The translations under genes were made by a program, and so were the position numbers. The notes below the pieces were generated by a model, which had not been told where the DNA came from, made no database searches, and saw only the letters and a program-made list of their open reading frames with translations. From a virus, in IMG/VR virus record IMGVR_UViG_3300037156_000189, positions 1-64,000 of that record: a stretch of DNA of 64,000 nucleotides, one strand, 5' to 3'. Below are positions 16,649 through 24,282 of the stretch, piece after piece (the stretch's first letter is position 1; every line of letters begins with the position of its first letter).

Positions 16649-17866
16649 TTACGAAAGTAAATCTTGAATGACTGGGCCCGCGAAAGCCGCCTTCGCGTCG
16701 ATCCTTACTGGATCGCGCTTGTCCGAGATGTGAACCAGGGTGTGGCCGCTGGACTTCCGTTCCACAAATGGTTCCAGCATCGCGGCGCGCTCCTTGGCGT
16801 TCTTGCCCGGAGCCAGTTTCTCAGCATCGCCTACGTTGATGAGTTCCTTGGGCTTCCAAACATCTTTCTCATCGCAGCCGAGGTGCTTCGCCAGAGCGTA
16901 ACCCGGATCCGGAAGACCTTCTTTCCACTTGCGGACAGCCAGCTTCTCGACCAACTTATAGTCGGGAATCTCAACGCCCTTCTCGGCCTCCTGGTAGGCA
17001 AACTCGCGGGTGTTTTTGATCCAAGCTTCCAAAATCGGAAGAAAATCGAGAGCGCGCGCGAGTTCCAGTGGATCGTAGGTAGGCACGGGAGGCAGGATCT
17101 CGCCGCTTGTCGGGACGATTGCAAATACCTGCTTCGCCAATGCCTGAGCCCTGTTTTTGATCGCAGGACATTTGGGAGACGCGGCACACCACCGGCAGCC
17201 CTTCTCGGAAGGTTTGAGAAAGTTGTCTTCCCACCCCTTCGAGCCTTTCGCCTGTTCAGCCGTGGCGGCGCGGCCTACCGCGTCCACCACATCTGCGTGC
17301 AAGTCCAGAAGATCGGCAACGTCGAAGTCCACGCTGCGGATCGGGCCGTCGGGATGATCGTACCGCGGCTGGACGATGCCGATGTTGATCGTGCGGGCCG
17401 GCAGCTTCATGGTGATCAGCGTCGCCAGGGCGTAAATGCGGAGCTGGATGTTGCGCTCCACATTGACGACCACCCCGGCGCCGTACTTCAGATCCCGCAC
17501 GTAGAGGGTATGGGTATCCGGGTGCCAAGTGATGAAATCAGCGGTCCCGTATACCTCATTGTTGACCGCTACCTGCTTTTCCACATAGACCTTGGAGCCC
17601 TTAATCCGAATGCATTCATCGATGTAGATTTTGACGTGGTTGTGGATCTCGATCTCTTCACCAGGAAGCGGGGTTGGTATCGAGCCGTGCTGCGCGAAGT
17701 GCAGCAGCAGCCACTTCTCCGCGTAGGCGTGGGCTCGCGTGCCCTCATCAGCGTATTCGGATTCGCTCTCCGGCATGCCTTCGGAGAGCACGACTGAGCC
17801 GGGGCAGGTCATCCAGCGTTCTGCCCCTGACGGCGGGAGTTTGGAGTGAAGACTGGGGCTACCCAT
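16649..17866 (-). CDS. DUF2800-type PD-(D/E)XK exonuclease
   Basis: A 405-residue protein. The N-terminus HSKLPPSGAERWMTCPGSV and EGTRAHAYAEKWL match DUF2800. A core GTADFITWHPDTHTLYVRD then LKYGAG supplies the nuclease residues (D-x-n-D-x-K, here VRDLKYG). GCRWCAASPKCPA is a Cys cluster, as in Cas4/AddB-like Fe-S nucleases. It is probably a recombination or end-processing nuclease working with the DUF2815 protein. Start 17866 overlaps the upstream stop in an AATGGGTAG junction, with GGGGGA upstream. Confidence 0.88.
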   Translation of the reverse strand: MGSPSLHSKLPPSGAERWMTCPGSVVLSEGMPESESEYADEGTRAHAYAEKWLLLHFAQHGSIPTPLPGEEIEIHNHVKIYIDECIRIKGSKVYVEKQVAVNNEVYGTADFITWHPDTHTLYVRDLKYGAGVVVNVERNIQLRIYALATLITMKLPARTINIGIVQPRYDHPDGPIRSVDFDVADLLDLHADVVDAVGRAATAEQAKGSKGWEDNFLKPSEKGCRWCAASPKCPAIKNRAQALAKQVFAIVPTSGEILPPVPTYDPLELARALDFLPILEAWIKNTREFAYQEAEKGVEIPDYKLVEKLAVRKWKEGLPDPGYALAKHLGCDEKDVWKPKELINVGDAEKLAPGKNAKERAAMLEPFVERKSSGHTLVHISDKRDPVRIDAKAAFAGPVIQDLLS

Positions 17867-18017
17867 TGGCTGTCCCCCGTTCCGCGCGCGCTCTACGAAC
17901 CGCTTCGGCATACGAAGCCTTGTCCCGTCTACCACGGCGCACGACATCAATACCTATGGTCGCGAGGTTGCAAGCGAGGCACACGAGAAGCGCCCCGAGT
18001 GTGATGTACCCAATCAT
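17859..18017 (-). CDS. Small membrane protein
   Basis: A 52-residue protein with one N-terminal membrane segment (MIGYITLGALLVCLACNLAT) and a strongly basic tail (VVRRGRRDKA...RARAERG), which predicts the tail in the cytoplasm. ATG 18017 overlaps the upstream gene. Function unknown. Confidence 0.6.
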   Translation of the reverse strand: MIGYITLGALLVCLACNLATIGIDVVRRGRRDKASYAEAVRRARAERGTANG

Positions 18018-18289
18018 TTCTTTACTCCTGTCTTGGCGAGCGCGTCTACTGCCCAAGCGGCTACTGAAGCCCATGCGTGTTGGTTGCCGAGGCTTACGGG
18101 GTACTCGCGATAGGCAAGATCCCGTATTTTAACCAGTGCCGCATGGAGTTCCGGCGCCGCCGCCATCAAACGGGCGTCTGCTTCGATAAAATTCTCATTG
18201 CCGTAGCTCGGGGGCTTTGGACCGTCTATATTCCAATCGTTGTTGCATATCCAGCGCGCTGTCCACGGCCCCGGCGTGAAGCTACCCAT
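18014..18289 (-). CDS. Phage protein with FTPGPW / AAPELxxAL signature
   Basis: A 91-residue protein starting MGSFTPGPWTARW and containing EADARLMAAAPELHAALVKI. These two blocks define a very common phage family (Ead/Ea22-like accessory proteins) of unknown function. Its ATG at 18289 overlaps the preceding stop through the same ten bases, AATGGGTAGC, seen at the junction near 17860. Confidence 0.8.
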   Translation of the reverse strand: MGSFTPGPWTARWICNNDWNIDGPKPPSYGNENFIEADARLMAAAPELHAALVKIRDLAYREYPVSLGNQHAWASVAAWAVDALAKTGVKK

Positions 18290-18887
18290 TGAGAGTAGCT
18301 GCAAGTTCGTTCAACTTGACAGCCTCCAAGGCGAGGGCCTCGGTAACCCGGTTGCAGCCGAAGGCGCGCAGCTTCTCGATCGCCTCTTCCATGCTGTGCC
18401 TCGCAATGTAGCCGTTCAGCAAGGCGCGTAGCTCGTCCGCGGAGAGCTTTGCGGCTCCGTTGACGGCTTGTGCGGCTGGAGTGGCTGTGGTGGCCTGAGC
18501 AGCCTCAGCAGCAGCGGCCTTCCGCGCGGCCTCGGCGGCCATGAGCTGATCTCCGGTGGTGGGAGGCCTGTCAGCCTGCGCAGCAGCATCGGCAGCCATC
18601 TCGGCCTTGGTGCGACGCTTGCGCGTGGTGGTCTCGGCTGTAGGTACGGGATCGGATTGGACGAGAGTGGGGCCGGTGGGAAGGTTATCACTGACAGCGG
18701 TGACGGCGGTCACAGGTTCGGATTGGAGGGGAACGCCGAAGATGGCTTCCTGCTCATTCTTTGGCGCTGGCGCTGGAAGGTTGGAATCAGTCCGACCGCA
18801 GAGAACGGACAAGAGCGCGATGAGGGCCTGCCCGTCTCGTTTGTTCGTGGAAGTGGTGTCGAAATTGATGTCGAAATTGATGATCAT
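18282..18887 (-). CDS. Low-complexity Ala/Thr/Pro protein with structured ends
   Basis: A 201-residue protein. The N-terminal 35 residues (MIINFDINFDTTSTNKRDGQ) and C-terminal 50 residues (LSADELRALLNGYIARHSME) look folded. The middle is Ala/Thr/Pro-rich with a basic RKRRTKAEM patch, a form common in phage recombination accessory proteins. ATG 18887 is preceded by AAAGG. Role unknown; it heads the nuclease gene group. Confidence 0.65.
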   Translation of the reverse strand: MIINFDINFDTTSTNKRDGQALIALLSVLCGRTDSNLPAPAPKNEQEAIFGVPLQSEPVTAVTAVSDNLPTGPTLVQSDPVPTAETTTRKRRTKAEMAADAAAQADRPPTTGDQLMAAEAARKAAAAEAAQATTATPAAQAVNGAAKLSADELRALLNGYIARHSMEEAIEKLRAFGCNRVTEALALEAVKLNELAATLNG

Positions 18888-18977
18888 TTGTTTGTAGCCT
18901 TTCTGATGTGAAGTTAACTGTAGATCACGTTGGTTGGGATTGCAAGTGGAAAATTTAGAGAATTTTGGCACCAGATT

Positions 18978-19187
18978 CTACGGCTCAAATCCAGGCTGTA
19001 ACTGGTACTCGGAATCAACAACTTTCCAAAACCGAGTTGCGTGGTCGTCCTTGCAAAGTTCCGCATTGATAGCATCCGCTACACGTTGCGCGCTTTTCTG
19101 ACTCCAGAAAGTCAGTGGCAAAAAAGACTCTTCCGGGTAATCGCTACCGAAGTTATCGGTGTTGACTATCTTGAATAACTTTGTCAT
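18978..19187 (-). CDS. Small hypothetical protein
   Basis: A 69-residue protein (MTKLFKIVNTDNFGSDYPEE at the start), mixed alpha/beta, with SAQRVADAINAEL as a probable helix. Ribosome site GAGAGGATGAAATGAG. Resembles small phage proteins carrying one alpha/beta unit; no function known. A 90-bp gap follows before the next gene. Confidence 0.6.
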   Translation of the reverse strand: MTKLFKIVNTDNFGSDYPEESFLPLTFWSQKSAQRVADAINAELCKDDHATRFWKVVDSEYQLQPGFEP

Positions 19188-19188
19188 C

Positions 19189-19293
19189 TCATTTCATCCT
19201 CTCTATAATATCTTTGCAAGCTTGGTGAGTATCCGAAAGCTGAAGGCGCAATGCAAGCGCGACCGAATCTTTCCCGCCGACAACGTGTCTCAT
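19189..19293 (-). CDS. Tiny hypothetical protein
   Basis: A 34-residue protein (MRHVVGGKDSVALALRLQLS at the start). Its ATG overlaps the helicase stop by ATGA and its stop lies two bases before the next ATG. It is helical with a basic end (ERMK). Supported by the tight junctions only. Too short for family assignment. Confidence 0.5.
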   Translation of the reverse strand: MRHVVGGKDSVALALRLQLSDTHQACKDIIERMK

Positions 19294-20645
19294 AGGATTT
19301 TTGAAAGCTCGCGGGTTTTACGAACCAGAACTTCAGAAATTCTCTCATCGACCGAGTTGAAGAGGCTGAACACGCGGACCCGGACAGAGTTTTTCTGATT
19401 GACTCCCTGCAGCCGTGCCACAGCTTGTTGGTTGTCTCCGGGTACAAAGGAGCATTCGAGGAGTACGCATTCGGAACAGTGCGCAAGATCGATGCCTACG
19501 CCCGCGGCCACCAAATTTCCCACGAACACGCGGACGTTAGGACTGGTGCGAAAAGAATCGATGTTCTCCTGACGCTGTTTGGATGGTGTATCTCCGTTGA
19601 GGGTCACCACCCCAAATTTCTCAAGACGTTTAGCCATATAGTCCACGCCAATTTTGAACACACAGAACACCACAATTTTATCAATACCGCCGGTCGATAA
19701 ATCTTCCTCCAACTGGTCTCCGATGGCGGGGAGTTTACTCGCGAGAATGAACCGGCGTAGTGTCGTCACACTGCTCGCGGTCTTTTCTAACATCGAAACT
19801 TGCGATGCTTGGCCCATGGATGAGAGCGCCGCCTGAAGTTCCGCATCGGCTTGAATGAGTTGAGGAAACTGATCGCGGAACTCGGGGCTCAGGAAGGCAT
19901 CAGATCGCGGCACGGTGACAGTCTCGAATGTGACCGGGGGAAGCTGTGGCATCACATCTTGAAGAGTACGTCTCAGCACGAAGCCGGAGAGACGCTGCTT
20001 GAGTTCCTCGACGTTCTTGGAGCCTGTACAAACATATCCGTAAGCTGACTCCCAACCCGTTGTGTATTTCAATGTGAAGTCCCAGTAACTTTCGTCGGCT
20101 AACCCGGCCGCGTGAAGGTGGACCCAGAGTTCTGACGCATTATTTGGAGCTATTGTACCCGAGAGTCCCCAAAATCTTTTGCAAGTGGAAGCTATGCCCG
20201 CCGATCTTCGGCCACACCCATACACCGTTTTTGCACGACGGCTAGTCCTAGATTTTAGAAAATGTACTTCGTCGCATATAAGGGTCTGGAACCCAACCGA
20301 TTGAAGAATTTCCTTGTGCTTGACCGCTCCTTCATAACTGACTATCGTAACTCCGACTCCGGAAATGCGCGGGATTTCATTCGGCATCACCGCTTGAGTA
20401 ACACGGTCCATTGGTGAAAATCGCTGGAATTCCCTCAGCCAATTGATTCTCAGATTCGCCGGACAAATCACAAGAATTTTCTCCAAGCCAAGCATGTCAC
20501 AAGCTCTGATCGCACTGGGCGTTTTCCCAACCCTCATGCCGTCCCCCAACACGCAAAACGTCTTCGACGCCATCCATTCAGCCGCAACGATCTGGAAGGG
20601 AAAAGGCTGGACGAATTCGGGACGGAAGCCGGCGGCGAAGATCAT
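19290..20645 (-). CDS. SNF2-family DEAD/H helicase
   Basis: A 451-residue ATP-dependent DNA translocase. Q/P-loop region LGDGMRVGKTPSAI at 33-46; Walker B CDEVHFLKS at 124-132 (DEVH in place of the usual DEAH); motif III GLSGT. The C-terminal helicase lobe has VVFCVFK and AAGVGIDLAHC, and QAVARLQGVNQ stands where family members have QAxxRxxRxGQ. The second Arg and the Gly are altered, which could change coupling. Works with the resolvase, polymerase and primase of this operon. Confidence 0.9.
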   Translation of the reverse strand: MIFAAGFRPEFVQPFPFQIVAAEWMASKTFCVLGDGMRVGKTPSAIRACDMLGLEKILVICPANLRINWLREFQRFSPMDRVTQAVMPNEIPRISGVGVTIVSYEGAVKHKEILQSVGFQTLICDEVHFLKSRTSRRAKTVYGCGRRSAGIASTCKRFWGLSGTIAPNNASELWVHLHAAGLADESYWDFTLKYTTGWESAYGYVCTGSKNVEELKQRLSGFVLRRTLQDVMPQLPPVTFETVTVPRSDAFLSPEFRDQFPQLIQADAELQAALSSMGQASQVSMLEKTASSVTTLRRFILASKLPAIGDQLEEDLSTGGIDKIVVFCVFKIGVDYMAKRLEKFGVVTLNGDTPSKQRQENIDSFRTSPNVRVFVGNLVAAGVGIDLAHCSECVLLECSFVPGDNQQAVARLQGVNQKNSVRVRVFSLFNSVDERISEVLVRKTRELSKIL

Positions 20646-21196
20646 CTGTTGCTGCCCCAGTATATGTCTTCTGCGAGCAAGCGCGCTGCTTTGGCGGCTT
20701 CGATGTTCTTGAATAAGTAAAAACGCCCGATCAAATACGCTTCCGCGCGATCCGCGTTTTTAACTTTCTCAAACTTGTCTGCGCATTTTGGCAGAAGCTT
20801 CGAAGCTAATTGACGCGCTCGGCTTTTGGTATCGCTTTGAGATTCGTTAACCGCTCGGCCTAAACCCATCGCCGGTTTCCATTGGGAGGCCGAAACCAAA
20901 CTATAGGGTACGCCAGCGGCTTCGAGAATTCCCAAAACTTTTCCGAAGCCTGTTCCAAACGCGAAAGAATGAGCTTGACCTGGACGACTTGAAACGTTCT
21001 CAACTGCGGCGTGAAGCCCTCCCGATCCTACCTGGACCAAACACATTTCTACAATTGCCGCAAGGCGCGCACCATCGACCTTACCATCTTTGGCCGGCAT
21101 ATCGAAAAACTCCACAGGAACCGCGGACGAATCCATGAGGCAGAGAGCGCCCTTTATCCCTGGATCGATTGACAGGATATATCGTGGCGGAGTCAC
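20642..21196 (-). CDS. RuvC-like Holliday-junction resolvase
   Basis: A 184-residue RNase H-fold nuclease. ILSIDPGIKGA (Asp 11), AAVENVSSRPG (Glu 66) and KNADRAEAYLIG (Asp 149, Glu 152) supply the four acidic residues of RuvC. It would resolve branched replication or recombination intermediates before packaging. GTG 21196 overlaps the upstream stop. It overlaps the helicase by ATGA, so they are co-translated. Confidence 0.9.
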   Translation of the reverse strand: MTPPRYILSIDPGIKGALCLMDSSAVPVEFFDMPAKDGKVDGARLAAIVEMCLVQVGSGGLHAAVENVSSRPGQAHSFAFGTGFGKVLGILEAAGVPYSLVSASQWKPAMGLGRAVNESQSDTKSRARQLASKLLPKCADKFEKVKNADRAEAYLIGRFYLFKNIEAAKAARLLAEDIYWGSNR

Positions 21197-21447
21197 GGAC
21201 GCGGCTCCAAAGTTTTGGCGATTTGAAGAGGGATACTGGCCTTCAGCCCGGACTCTCCGGTCAGAATGAATTTTTCCCAACAGCTTACATGCTGCCAACC
21301 CGCAACATACTCTTCGTTGATGTGCCCGTTAACATAATGCGCGCGCGAACCTTGCTCGACAACTTGAGGGCACAAATCACAAGCGTGGTCGGTCATGGTG
21401 GGATTCACATATTTACCCCAAAAGCTAATGCTGAACAAATTCGCCAT
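21193..21447 (-). CDS. Zinc-finger protein, PARP-like Cys/His pattern
   Basis: An 84-residue protein. A Cys pair CDLC, then HYVNGH and WQHVSC, give a C-C-H-C arrangement like small PARP-type zinc fingers that recognise nicked or branched DNA. ATG 21447 has AGTGAGG upstream. Its position directly before a junction resolvase fits a DNA-structure role, but that is inference. Confidence 0.65.
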   Translation of the reverse strand: MANLFSISFWGKYVNPTMTDHACDLCPQVVEQGSRAHYVNGHINEEYVAGWQHVSCWEKFILTGESGLKASIPLQIAKTLEPRP

Positions 21448-21452
21448 TGGCC

Positions 21453-21650
21453 TCACTTTTTCTTCACCCAAAGAAGTTGATAGCCGAGCCCCGCGGCGAC
21501 CTTCTGGCTGATCGACCGGCCGCCGGATTTCATTTCCCTCAAATGCCTCGGCTCCACGCCCAACTCCCGCGCCGCGCGTTCTCCGTTGCCGTGACCGGCC
21601 ATGCGCCGGTCCAGTTCGTGGAGAACCTCTTCATCATTGACAGGGCGCAT
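21453..21650 (-). CDS. Small helix-turn-helix regulator
   Basis: A 65-residue protein. GNGERAARELGVEPRHLREM forms a helix-turn-helix, followed by KSGGRSISQKVAAGLGYQLL, as in Cro/CII-like phage regulators. It starts in a TGATG overlap. It could control the leftward operon, but no operators are mapped to it. Confidence 0.65.
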   Translation of the reverse strand: MRPVNDEEVLHELDRRMAGHGNGERAARELGVEPRHLREMKSGGRSISQKVAAGLGYQLLWVKKK

Positions 21651-21847
21651 CAGCGGCCTTCGATCCAGTCGCGCTTGGCTTGTGGGGTGTCGGTAAGAAC
21701 ATCGAGGAAAACCAGCAAGTCGGCCACACACAACTTCCGCTCCCAGGACCACTCGTCGCGATGGTTGCTACCGAGAGACCTGACTACAGCCAGCGCCAGT
21801 CTTTCCAATTCCTGCTCGGCGATCTGCTGCCTTGACAATGTGATCAT
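21650..21847 (-). CDS. Hypothetical protein
   Basis: A 65-residue helical protein (MITLSRQQIAEQELERLALA at the start) with a Trp/Arg-rich middle (RDEWSWERKL). Start overlaps the upstream TGA. No family recognised. Confidence 0.6.
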   Translation of the reverse strand: MITLSRQQIAEQELERLALAVVRSLGSNHRDEWSWERKLCVADLLVFLDVLTDTPQAKRDWIEGR

Positions 21848-22149
21848 AAAACCCCCAACCATTTCAAAATTGCGTATGTGATTCCGAGCACGAAGCCGAT
21901 GACGATCGTGCCGTTACGAAGGCCAATCCAGAACTTTCCCCACTCATCGTCCTCGGTGTGGCTCACGTTCGGACCTTCGCCCAGGATGCCGGCTTGCGGG
22001 TAGGGCGGCAGGAGGTCGATGTTCTGCTCAAGAGATTCAGGCAGGTGCGACCGGTCGTAGGCCTGATTCGGAAAGCTGATGCCCATGTCTTCGTATCCCG
22101 TCTCTTCCCAGAGGTTGTCGAGCGTGATCTTCGTGCGGTCGTTCGTCAT
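21844..22149 (-). CDS. C-tail-anchored membrane protein, paralogue of 23354-23521
   Basis: A 101-residue protein with a soluble N-terminal domain of about 75 residues and a C-terminal membrane segment (IVIGFVLGITYAILKWL). A middle block, LPESLEQNID then AGILGEGPN, closely matches LPESLARYID and NILGEGAN of the 55-residue membrane protein at 23354-23521, so the two are paralogues. Function unknown. ATG follows a GAGGCCGCAAA ribosome site. Confidence 0.65.
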   Translation of the reverse strand: MTNDRTKITLDNLWEETGYEDMGISFPNQAYDRSHLPESLEQNIDLLPPYPQAGILGEGPNVSHTEDDEWGKFWIGLRNGTIVIGFVLGITYAILKWLGVL

Positions 22150-22823
22150 TTTGCGGCCTCTTTCTCAACCCATTGCGGTTCAGGTAATTCGCGCCGGACG
22201 ATCGCCGCGCACTCCGCGAGCGCTATCGCGCGAGCGTCGGCGGCGTCGGCGGCCCAGGCGGCGGCGGCGGCGGCGACGGCGGCGGCGGCGACGGCGGCGG
22301 CGACGGATGTGGCGGCGGCGGATGTGGCGGCGGCGGCGGCGGCGGCGACGGACTTGCGGCGCGCCGCGTGCAGCTTGTCCACCCGCTCGTCGACGACGTG
22401 GGTGGCGGCGGCGGCGGCGTAGGCGGCGGTGGTGGCGGTGGTGGCGGCGTCGGCGTCGGCGGCGTCGGCGTAGGCGGCGTAGGTGGCGGTTCTAGCTCGG
22501 CGAACATCTTCGATGTTCACCTCGCCGCGTGCCCACGCGCGGGCCGTTTCGATGGCCAGGCGCGGCCGATCTTCTCCCACCTTGACATATTTCAACGCGG
22601 TTTCAGCGCACGCGCAGGCGGCCAGAACAATCTGTTGGCGCGTATGCCATCCGGGCGCTCCGCACATGCGACCAGCGAGCCACAACCCCCAATCGCCGCG
22701 ATCGCAGGTTGTCCAAACTTCGTGCAGGTCTTTGCCTTCCGCCCAGCGAGTCGCTTCGGCGCAGGCGCTCAGATCGTGCAGCAAGTCGTGGAATCGTTGT
22801 GCGTTCATGGAGCTATCTTTCAT
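22146..22823 (-). CDS. Imm-5-like protein with polyalanine repeat
   Basis: A 225-residue protein. LAGRMCGAPGWHTRQQIVLA and LAIETARAWARGEV match the widespread phage family annotated as putative Imm-5-like immunity protein. Residues about 110-210 consist largely of Ala with interspersed Asp, Thr, Tyr and Val, encoded by GCC/GCG triplet runs, then ECAAIVRRELPEPQWVEKEA. Whether it has any immunity role here is unknown. The triplet runs suggest slippage-driven length variation. Start by ATGA overlap. Confidence 0.7.
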   Translation of the reverse strand: MKDSSMNAQRFHDLLHDLSACAEATRWAEGKDLHEVWTTCDRGDWGLWLAGRMCGAPGWHTRQQIVLAACACAETALKYVKVGEDRPRLAIETARAWARGEVNIEDVRRARTATYAAYADAADADAATTATTAAYAAAAATHVVDERVDKLHAARRKSVAAAAAAATSAAATSVAAAVAAAAVAAAAAAWAADAADARAIALAECAAIVRRELPEPQWVEKEAAK

Positions 22824-23011
22824 TTCGCGGCTTCCCTCATCTCAACGCCGTCAAAGCCAGTGAAATAATTACCGCGCTTCGCCAGCACCGTATTGACGGC
22901 CCGCGCAAGTTCTTCTTCGTCCAGTACGATGTACTCATAGCTGTATACAAAATAAAGATCGCGCATCTCGGTAGCTTCTGTGAGCGTGACAGGGGTAAAA
23001 GTAGCGTTCAT
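22820..23011 (-). CDS. Hypothetical protein
   Basis: A 63-residue protein (MNATFTPVTLTEATEMRDLY at the start) with LDEEELARAVNTVLAKRGNY as a probable helix, ending in REAAK. Both junctions are ATGA and share a GAGG(C)CGCGAAATGA motif with the genes on either side. Function unknown. Confidence 0.65.
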   Translation of the reverse strand: MNATFTPVTLTEATEMRDLYFVYSYEYIVLDEEELARAVNTVLAKRGNYFTGFDGVEMREAAK

Positions 23012-23151
23012 TTCGCGGCCTCTTTCTGACGGCGGGCAGTCTGCCAGTAAGGCGTCTTGCACTTCCCGCAGCGGATTGGCGCAAGCAAGCGCGAGGTAAA
23101 GCTTTTCGCGCACCGCTTGCACTTGTGCTCATACATCGTGATCTGTTTCAT
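23008..23151 (-). CDS. Small zinc-ribbon protein, first gene of a transcript
   Basis: A 47-residue protein with CKRC and CGKC pairs, a compact zinc ribbon, and basic surroundings (RRQKEAAK tail). It follows a TTGACA promoter placed about 36 bp before the ATG, so its mRNA would have almost no leader and no clear ribosome site. Function unknown. Confidence 0.65.
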   Translation of the reverse strand: MKQITMYEHKCKRCAKSFTSRLLAPIRCGKCKTPYWQTARRQKEAAK

Positions 23152-23157
23152 ATATGC

Positions 23158-23187
23158 ACCATAGAGTACCCGCAAGGTGTATGTCAA
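23158..23187 (-). promoter_or_regulatory. Sigma70-type promoter, near-leaderless
   Basis: On the minus strand a perfect TTGACA (23182-23187), an 18-bp spacer and TATGGT (23158-23163). The predicted start point falls within a few bases of the ATG at 23151. Confidence 0.65.
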
Positions 23188-23236
23188 GAAAAATTTGAGG
23201 GCACTCGAAAATAATATGTGGGCTGATGCAGGAAAA

Positions 23237-23267
23237 CGGCCAGCTCTCACTGCTTGAGATCTGGCCG
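23237..23267 (-). terminator. Hairpin terminator between leftward transcripts
   Basis: A 13-bp stem with one mismatch (CGGCCAG-CTCTCA with its complement) and a short loop, followed by GTTTTCC on the minus strand. It separates the unit ending at 23354 from the promoter at 23158-23187. Confidence 0.75.
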
Positions 23268-23353
23268 CTTTGTTTGGTGGGATGTGCGGCGGGCGTCCAT
23301 CGGTTGTGCGCGTAACGTTCCCGGTACGCCAATGTGGACGGGTGACGGTGGGC

Positions 23354-23521
23354 TTAGTGGAAGATCATACAAAGTGCACCGAGAATGAGCGTCACAATGC
23401 AGAAAATAGAAGTGTAGTTCATTCGCCGGCAGCTCTTGTTTGCCCCTTCGCCGAGGATGTTGGCATGGTCGTAGAGCGGTTCGTCAATGTAACGAGCGAG
23501 TGATTCAGGCAGGTCATTCAT
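23354..23521 (-). CDS. Small membrane protein, paralogue of 21844-22149
   Basis: A 55-residue protein. The soluble N-terminus MNDLPESLARYIDEPLYDHA and NILGEGANKSC repeat the block seen in the 101-residue protein at 21844-22149. A membrane segment follows (SIFCIVTLILGALCMIF). Its start overlaps the upstream stop by ATGA. It appears to be a shortened paralogue. Function unknown. Confidence 0.6.
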   Translation of the reverse strand: MNDLPESLARYIDEPLYDHANILGEGANKSCRRMNYTSIFCIVTLILGALCMIFH

Positions 23522-23664
23522 GGCTTCCTCCGGTCTGCGCCCTTGCGCCGCTCTTCCCCAAACCAGCGATAGGCTGTGACCAGTTTGTAAATCTCAAACG
23601 CGAGCCAAACCAGCAGCCCGGCGATCATGCCCACGAGCAGAAAAATCAAGTCGCGATCTACCAC
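23518..23664 (-). CDS. Small membrane protein with basic tail
   Basis: A 48-residue protein from a GTG start overlapping the upstream TAG. One membrane segment (LIFLLVGMIAGLLVWLAFEI) is followed by a basic tail EERRKGADRRKP. Positive tail predicts cytoplasmic C-terminus. Function unknown. Earlier in-frame codons belong to the upstream gene's shadow. Confidence 0.55.
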   Translation of the reverse strand: MVDRDLIFLLVGMIAGLLVWLAFEIYKLVTAYRWFGEERRKGADRRKP

Positions 23665-23963
23665 GGCATGCCTGCTCTCTGGGCAAAGAAAACAACAGCC
23701 CAGATCAGGACCACGGCAATGATGGCGACGAGAGCTACCAGACTCCAATCCTCTTTCTGCAGCTGCTCATCCTGCTTGAAGCTGGCCATGATGCTTTTAA
23801 CGTCAGTGGCCCGCATCTGAGATTCGAGCGCGAGGGCTTCAAGAAGGTCCAGTCGGTTGGCTTCCTCGACGCCGGTGGTGTCAATCGCTGTTTGGTGATA
23901 TGTGGTTGTCAGCATGGCCTTCCTTTGTACCGAGGGTGGGATGGGCGGGATCGCGCGATTCAT
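23658..23963 (-). CDS. C-tail-anchored membrane protein
   Basis: A 101-residue protein with an N-terminal helical region and a C-terminal membrane segment (LVALVAIIAVVLIWAVVFF) near the end. Two starts are possible. ATG 23963 overlaps the upstream stop by ATGA. ATG 23915 has a much stronger AAGGAAGG site, which would give 85 residues. Function unknown. It belongs to a run of four small membrane proteins. Confidence 0.6.
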   Translation of the reverse strand: MNRAIPPIPPSVQRKAMLTTTYHQTAIDTTGVEEANRLDLLEALALESQMRATDVKSIMASFKQDEQLQKEDWSLVALVAIIAVVLIWAVVFFAQRAGMPW

Positions 23964-24268
23964 TTTATGTACACCTTCCCGGCGCCAGTGTAAGAGTCTT
24001 GTTTTTTGGGGGTTGGGGTTTTGAGGGGTAGCTTGCCTATGACTGTGACTTTCAGCCACGGTCCTTCCTCATCGATTCGGACGGTGAAGCCGGCCTCAAT
24101 AGCTCCCGCGTGGATCTGCTTAGGAGTGAACCTGGCCTTTGGGGTGCGGAAGATTCCACCAATGCCCATCAGCTTATAGTTGCCCTTGAGAAAGGCTGTG
24201 CTTTCCTTGGGGCCTTTCAGCGGATCCGTCTCATTATCAAAGTGCCAGTGTCTGTTTTGTACGAGCAT
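23960..24268 (-). CDS. Hypothetical protein
   Basis: A 102-residue protein. The C-terminal half is beta-rich (GFTVRIDEEGPWLKVTVIGK), with a basic KTPTPKKQ linker. GAGAGGACC lies upstream of the ATG. No family recognised. Confidence 0.65.
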   Translation of the reverse strand: MLVQNRHWHFDNETDPLKGPKESTAFLKGNYKLMGIGGIFRTPKARFTPKQIHAGAIEAGFTVRIDEEGPWLKVTVIGKLPLKTPTPKKQDSYTGAGKVYIK

Positions 24269-24282
24269 GGGATTGGTCCTCT

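Noticed and set aside
16664-17797. 377-codon rightward frame opposite the DUF2800 gene
   Set aside because: Shadow of a GC-rich gene; motifs are on the other strand.
22079-22495. Arg- or Gly/Pro-rich frames over the triplet repeat
   Set aside because: Simple repeats stay open in every frame; the minus-strand Imm-5-like gene explains them.
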